Assembly: GCF_000384315.1 (NCBI RefSeq)
Contig: NZ_ARVW01000001.1
Span: forward strand, 372,001-436,000
Length of the DNA stretch: 64,000 nt
Reading direction: 5' to 3'
Source of the DNA: Amycolatopsis nigrescens CSC17Ta-90
GTDB lineage: Bacteria > Actinomycetota > Actinomycetes > Mycobacteriales > Pseudonocardiaceae
Shown here one piece after another: positions 61,176 through 64,000 of the stretch. The position numbers and the translations under genes are program-made. The notes under the pieces were generated by a model that saw only the letters and a list, made by a program, of their open reading frames with translations, did no database searches and had not been told where the DNA came from. Each line of letters starts with the position of its first letter. Position 1 is the first letter of the stretch.

Positions 61176-61727
61176 TCAGGCGTAGGCGGTCAGCGAGTAC
61201 ACGTTGAAGTGCTTCCAGGTCTTGTCCGTGGACAAGTACAGGAACACCCCGTTGCCCAGCTCCACCGCCTCCATGCCCGGCGCCGGGTTCGAATAGCGCG
61301 GCCCGATCCCGACCACCATCGGGTAAGGCTTGGGGTAACCACGCTCCTGGTAGTAGGGCAGCACGTGCTCGAACACATCGATATCCTCGAAGAGGCCGGC
61401 CGAGAGCGCGTTGCCGTCCGGTTTGCACTTCCATTCGGACAGGATCTGCGGGTACGTCGGGTCGTTGACCGTCACGTTGAAGGCGAGATCGATCAGCACT
61501 CGGCGCGGTCCGCCCAGCGAACTGGGAACACCGTCCAGCAGGTATTCCCGATAGTAGTCGAGCGAGGCGCGGTACTCCGCCTGCATCAGCAGCAGGTATT
61601 CCAGTACCGACCAGCCTTCCACTCCGCCGCCACCACGGACGGAAAGCGCCCCGGCCATCTTGTTCGAAATGCTGCCGAACCCGTCGATGGCTCTCTTGGC
61701 GAAATCGGCGAGCGATATCTGCACCAT
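61176..61727 (-). CDS. Unknown protein partnered with the RhiA-like gene
   Basis: This 183-aa soluble protein has no signal peptide and contains Trp/Tyr-rich segments (SVLEYLLLMQAEYRASLDYY, PGMEAVELGNGVFLYLSTD). It starts 10 bases after the RhiA-like gene's stop with GGGGG upstream, so the pair is an operon. Base composition is lower in G+C than the surroundings. I recognise no family; the N-terminal half could be helical and the C-terminal half beta. Confidence 0.75.
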   Translation of the reverse strand: MVQISLADFAKRAIDGFGSISNKMAGALSVRGGGGVEGWSVLEYLLLMQAEYRASLDYYREYLLDGVPSSLGGPRRVLIDLAFNVTVNDPTYPQILSEWKCKPDGNALSAGLFEDIDVFEHVLPYYQERGYPKPYPMVVGIGPRYSNPAPGMEAVELGNGVFLYLSTDKTWKHFNVYSLTAYA

Positions 61728-61737
61728 GACCGGCCCC

Positions 61738-62400
61738 CTAGGAATAGGTGATGCTCCAGCCGGATCCGTCGAAACTGCAGTTCGCGTTGAAGTTCCCGCC
61801 GGCGAATTCCAGCCGCTCCGGGTAGGTCATGCCGCTCTGGTCGACCACGTCGCCGGCGGCGTACTTGCCGAACGCGATCCAGTACGCCGGATGCGGGTCG
61901 AACTGCTGCTTGTACTTCGGCTCGGTGGGCACCACGAACGTACCGGCCCCGCTCATCCCGATCCCCACACAGCCCTGTTTCGCATTGCCGGATCCGGGTA
62001 CCGACTTGTCCTGGTCGACGAGCAGTGCTCCCTTGGTGCCGGTTTCCGTGGCACCGAACAGGAAGCCATCGTCGATGTACAACAGGGAAATGACGTTCCG
62101 GTCCACCAGGTTCGCCTGCACGACCTGTCCGGCCTGATAGTTGACCCCGGGTCTCAGCTCGCCCTGCTGCCCCCAGACGAAATTGAACTTCAGATCCCAG
62201 AAGAATCCCACCTGCGTACCCGGGTGACACGTTTTGACCAGCCAGGCGAGCGTGTGCACGTCCTTGGGCATGTCCGGCTGCTCCTGGAAGATGAGCGCCT
62301 TGTGGCCGGCCAGCTTGGAGTTGTTGGTAATGGTCACCGAATATTTGGTGTCCTCACCCAGCTCCAGCACGTCATGGGCTCGATACGACACGACAGTCAT
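61738..62400 (-). CDS. RhiA-like beta-rich protein (tentative)
   Basis: This 220-aa protein begins with a beta-rich domain (YSVTITNNSKLAGHKALIF) and contains LAWLVKTCHPGTQVGFFWD, VGIGMSGAGTFVVPTEPK and HPAYWIAFGKYAAGDVVD. Those segments recall Rhizobium RhiA, the rhizosphere-expressed quorum-sensing-controlled protein of unknown function. The resemblance is from memory of the family, not a search. It has no signal peptide. ATG 62400 is used (GAGGAG 9 bases upstream); a GTG three codons earlier would sit on the ribosome site. Lower GC than neighbours and lone occurrence suggest acquisition. Confidence 0.6.
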   Translation of the reverse strand: MTVVSYRAHDVLELGEDTKYSVTITNNSKLAGHKALIFQEQPDMPKDVHTLAWLVKTCHPGTQVGFFWDLKFNFVWGQQGELRPGVNYQAGQVVQANLVDRNVISLLYIDDGFLFGATETGTKGALLVDQDKSVPGSGNAKQGCVGIGMSGAGTFVVPTEPKYKQQFDPHPAYWIAFGKYAAGDVVDQSGMTYPERLEFAGGNFNANCSFDGSGWSITYS

Positions 62401-62568
62401 GGTTGACACTCCTCGGATTTCATGGGCGGGACCCCGCCGAGATCAGTCTGCTCCTCGGTCGGGCGTCAAGAAAAGCAGAGACACCCGTCCGGACCTCGCG
62501 GCAACCCACTTGCCGTATTTAGCAGATTTATTCGTTCGGCCGAATGGTTATTGCCGCGGCTGTTCCGT

Positions 62569-63792
62569 TCACTCCGGTGGCGGCAGCTCGAAGGTGACCA
62601 GGGCGCCGCCATCGGGCGCGTTCGCGAAAAGCAGGGTGCCACCGAGCACTTTGGCCTGTGCGGCCGCGATGGTCAGGCCGAGGCCGTGCCCGCCCGGCCG
62701 GTTGGTGTCCCCGGTCCGGAACCTGCTCGGCCCTTCGCGCAACAGGGTGTCGGGCAGGCCGGGGCCGTGGTCGCGCAGCGCGACCCGCCCGCCGTCGACC
62801 TCGATCTCGATCGGCGGGGCGCCGTGCCGCCTGGCGTTGAGCATCAGGTTGACCAGCACCCGCTCCAGCCGCCGCGGATCGGTCTCCAGCGCGGCGTCGG
62901 TGATCACCCGCACCTCGGCTTCCGGCACCACCCCGGCCGCCCGGCGGCGGACGAACTCGCCGAGCGCCACCTCGGAGCGGTCCGGCTCTTCGGTCGCGGT
63001 GTCCAGCCTGGCCACCTCGAGGACGTCCTCCACCAGCGACCGCAGCGCCGACACCCGGTCGCGGACCAGTTCGGCGGGACGGCCCGGCGGCAGCAGCTCG
63101 GCCGCGGTGACCAGCCCGGTCACCGGGGTGCGCAGCTCGTGCGCGATGTCGGCGGTCACCCTGCGCTCGGCCACCAGCCGCGCCTGCAACGCGTCCGCCA
63201 TCGCGTCCACCGCCTGCGCGAGGTCGGCGGTCTCGTCCTGCGGCCGGGTGCCGATGGCGTCTCTGACCCGCGCCGGGTCCCCGGCCGCCACCCGGCCGGC
63301 CGCTTCGGCCGCGCGCCGCAGCCGCCTGGACAGCCGGTTGCCGATCACGATGCCCAGCAGCGCACCGGCCACCGCCACCACCACCGAACCGATCACCAGC
63401 ACCTGGTCCAGCCCGGCCAGCGCCTGCGTCTGGTCGGCGTAGGAGCTGCGCAGCGAGAGGATCCGCCCGTCCACATCGGCCGCCGCCCAAATCCCCGGGT
63501 CCGGAGTGGACTCGTCGAGATAGGTCGCCCGGTTCCCGCCGAGCACGGCCGCCCGCAGCGGCGGCGGCAGCGCGGGATCGTCGAGCTTGCTGTCCAGGAT
63601 GGCCTGGCCGGTGCTGGCGTGGTCGCGCAGGATCACCTGCAGCCGTTCGTCCTGCAGCTCGCGCGCCTGCTCCAGCTGGGTGCGGGCGAACGCGCCGTGC
63701 ACCAGCAGGCTCAGCCCGACCGCCGCGGCCGCGGTGACCAGCATGATCACCGCGCTGAACTTCCCGCGCAGGGTGGCCGGGAACAGCTTCAC
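62569..63792 (-). CDS. Membrane sensor histidine kinase
   Basis: This 407-aa kinase has two membrane segments (about residues 12-32 and 125-148) flanking an extracytoplasmic sensor of about 90 residues. It then has HAMP, HisKA with the phosphoryl-accepting His in TADIAHELRTPV, and HATPase_c with NLMLNARRHG, DHGPGLP and GGHGLGLTI. GTG 63792 overlaps the regulator gene stop (GTGA). The stimulus is unknown. Confidence 0.95.
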   Translation of the reverse strand: MKLFPATLRGKFSAVIMLVTAAAAVGLSLLVHGAFARTQLEQARELQDERLQVILRDHASTGQAILDSKLDDPALPPPLRAAVLGGNRATYLDESTPDPGIWAAADVDGRILSLRSSYADQTQALAGLDQVLVIGSVVVAVAGALLGIVIGNRLSRRLRRAAEAAGRVAAGDPARVRDAIGTRPQDETADLAQAVDAMADALQARLVAERRVTADIAHELRTPVTGLVTAAELLPPGRPAELVRDRVSALRSLVEDVLEVARLDTATEEPDRSEVALGEFVRRRAAGVVPEAEVRVITDAALETDPRRLERVLVNLMLNARRHGAPPIEIEVDGGRVALRDHGPGLPDTLLREGPSRFRTGDTNRPGGHGLGLTIAAAQAKVLGGTLLFANAPDGGALVTFELPPPE

Positions 63793-64000
63793 GAACCGGG
63801 CCTGAGCTTGTAGCCGAACCCGCGCACGGTCTCGATCCGGTCCTGGCCGATCTTGGCCCGCAGCCGCTGGACGTGCACGTCGACCACGCGGGTGTCCCCG
63901 CCCCACTGGTAGTCCCAGACCCCGGCCAGCAGCGTGTCCCGGCTCAGCACGCTGCCCGGTTCCTCGGCGAACCGCAGGATCAGCCGCATCTCGGTGGGCG
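63789..64000 (-). CDS. OmpR-family response regulator (partial, C-terminal DNA-binding domain)
   Basis: The gene runs off the right edge; only the last 70 codons are here. They encode a winged helix with PTEMRLILRFAEEPGSVLSRD, VDVHVQRLRAKIG and TVRGFGYKL, the OmpR/PhoB output domain. The receiver domain lies outside the window. The stop overlaps the kinase GTG start, so the pair is a two-component system. Confidence 0.95.
   Translation of the reverse strand, partial: PTEMRLILRFAEEPGSVLSRDTLLAGVWDYQWGGDTRVVDVHVQRLRAKIGQDRIETVRGFGYKLRPGS

Noticed and set aside
61209..61751. Plus-strand frame opposite the 183-aa gene
   Set aside because: No ribosome site and His/Arg-rich biased composition. 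The minus-strand frame has a spaced ribosome site and sits in an operon.
1..64000. tRNA, rRNA, CRISPR arrays, IS elements or prophage genes
   Set aside because: No cloverleaf with conserved TTC-type arm, no rRNA-like stretch, no regularly spaced direct repeats, and no transposase, integrase or phage structural gene could be seen in any frame.

Overview
The window is high-GC chromosomal DNA (roughly 70% by eye) from an actinobacterium, most likely Pseudonocardiaceae and close to Amycolatopsis. That placement is inferred from gene order, codon use and protein families, not from a database search. The housekeeping genes appear in almost the same order as the Mycobacterium tuberculosis segment from about Rv2388c to Rv2444c: hemW, nirA/sir, cysH, a sirohydrochlorin chelatase, lepA, rpsT, holA, comEC/comEA, degV, octT, gpgP, rsfS, nadD, proB, obg, rpmA, rplU, rne. 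Between these conserved anchors lie lineage-specific genes: secreted proteins, regulators, transporters and small enzymes.

Region by region. Positions 1-7143 hold hemW (minus strand) and a tightly overlapping sulfur-assimilation operon: sir, a zinc-ribbon mini-protein, cysH, cysD, cysN and a chelatase gene. A Cys-containing leader peptide precedes the operon. Positions 7150-12100 hold a secreted protein, an enoyl-CoA hydratase, a secreted or membrane-anchored RNase with its barstar-type inhibitor and a small membrane protein, a medium-chain dehydrogenase and an alpha/beta hydrolase. Positions 12195-19004 hold an amino-acid permease, XRE regulators with a Cys-rich partner, nitronate monooxygenase, a small secreted peptide, a PPOX-fold protein and an imine-reductase-like enzyme divergent from a MerR regulator. 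Positions 19006-26105 hold lepA, a methyltransferase, a glyoxalase-fold protein, an EamA transporter, rpsT, holA and a threonine synthase gene under a SAM-I riboswitch. Positions 26131-29004 hold small accessory genes.

Positions 29176-35863 form a minus-strand block: comEA-comEC, degV, octT, gpgP, rsfS and nadD. octT and gpgP belong to methylglucose lipopolysaccharide synthesis. Next come a RecQ helicase fused to a phosphoribosyltransferase domain and an MFS transporter whose frame continues past its stop codon. The minus-strand block proB, obg, rpmA, rplU and rne follows. Positions 46820-55231 hold a secreted subtilase, a DrrAB-like ABC exporter, a large secreted phosphodiester-glycosidase/metallophosphatase fusion and a secreted helical protein. 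Positions 55291-64000 hold an MDMPI-fold protein, a GntR-regulated MFS/DHDPS-family catabolic operon, an NCS1 permease bracketed by two identical 46-bp palindromes, a two-gene cassette with a RhiA-like protein, and a histidine kinase/response regulator pair running off the end.

The sequence is rich in cis elements. These include a sulfur-operon leader peptide, a translational-type SAM riboswitch, several leaderless-type promoters with the -10 box 6-8 nt before the start codon, a perfect GntR-type operator, two families of repeated hairpins (one with a conserved 10-nt loop and changing stem, one a perfect 22-bp palindrome), and a recurring 13-bp quasi-palindrome inside genes that often forces rare codons. 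No rRNA, tRNA, CRISPR array, insertion sequence or prophage was found.
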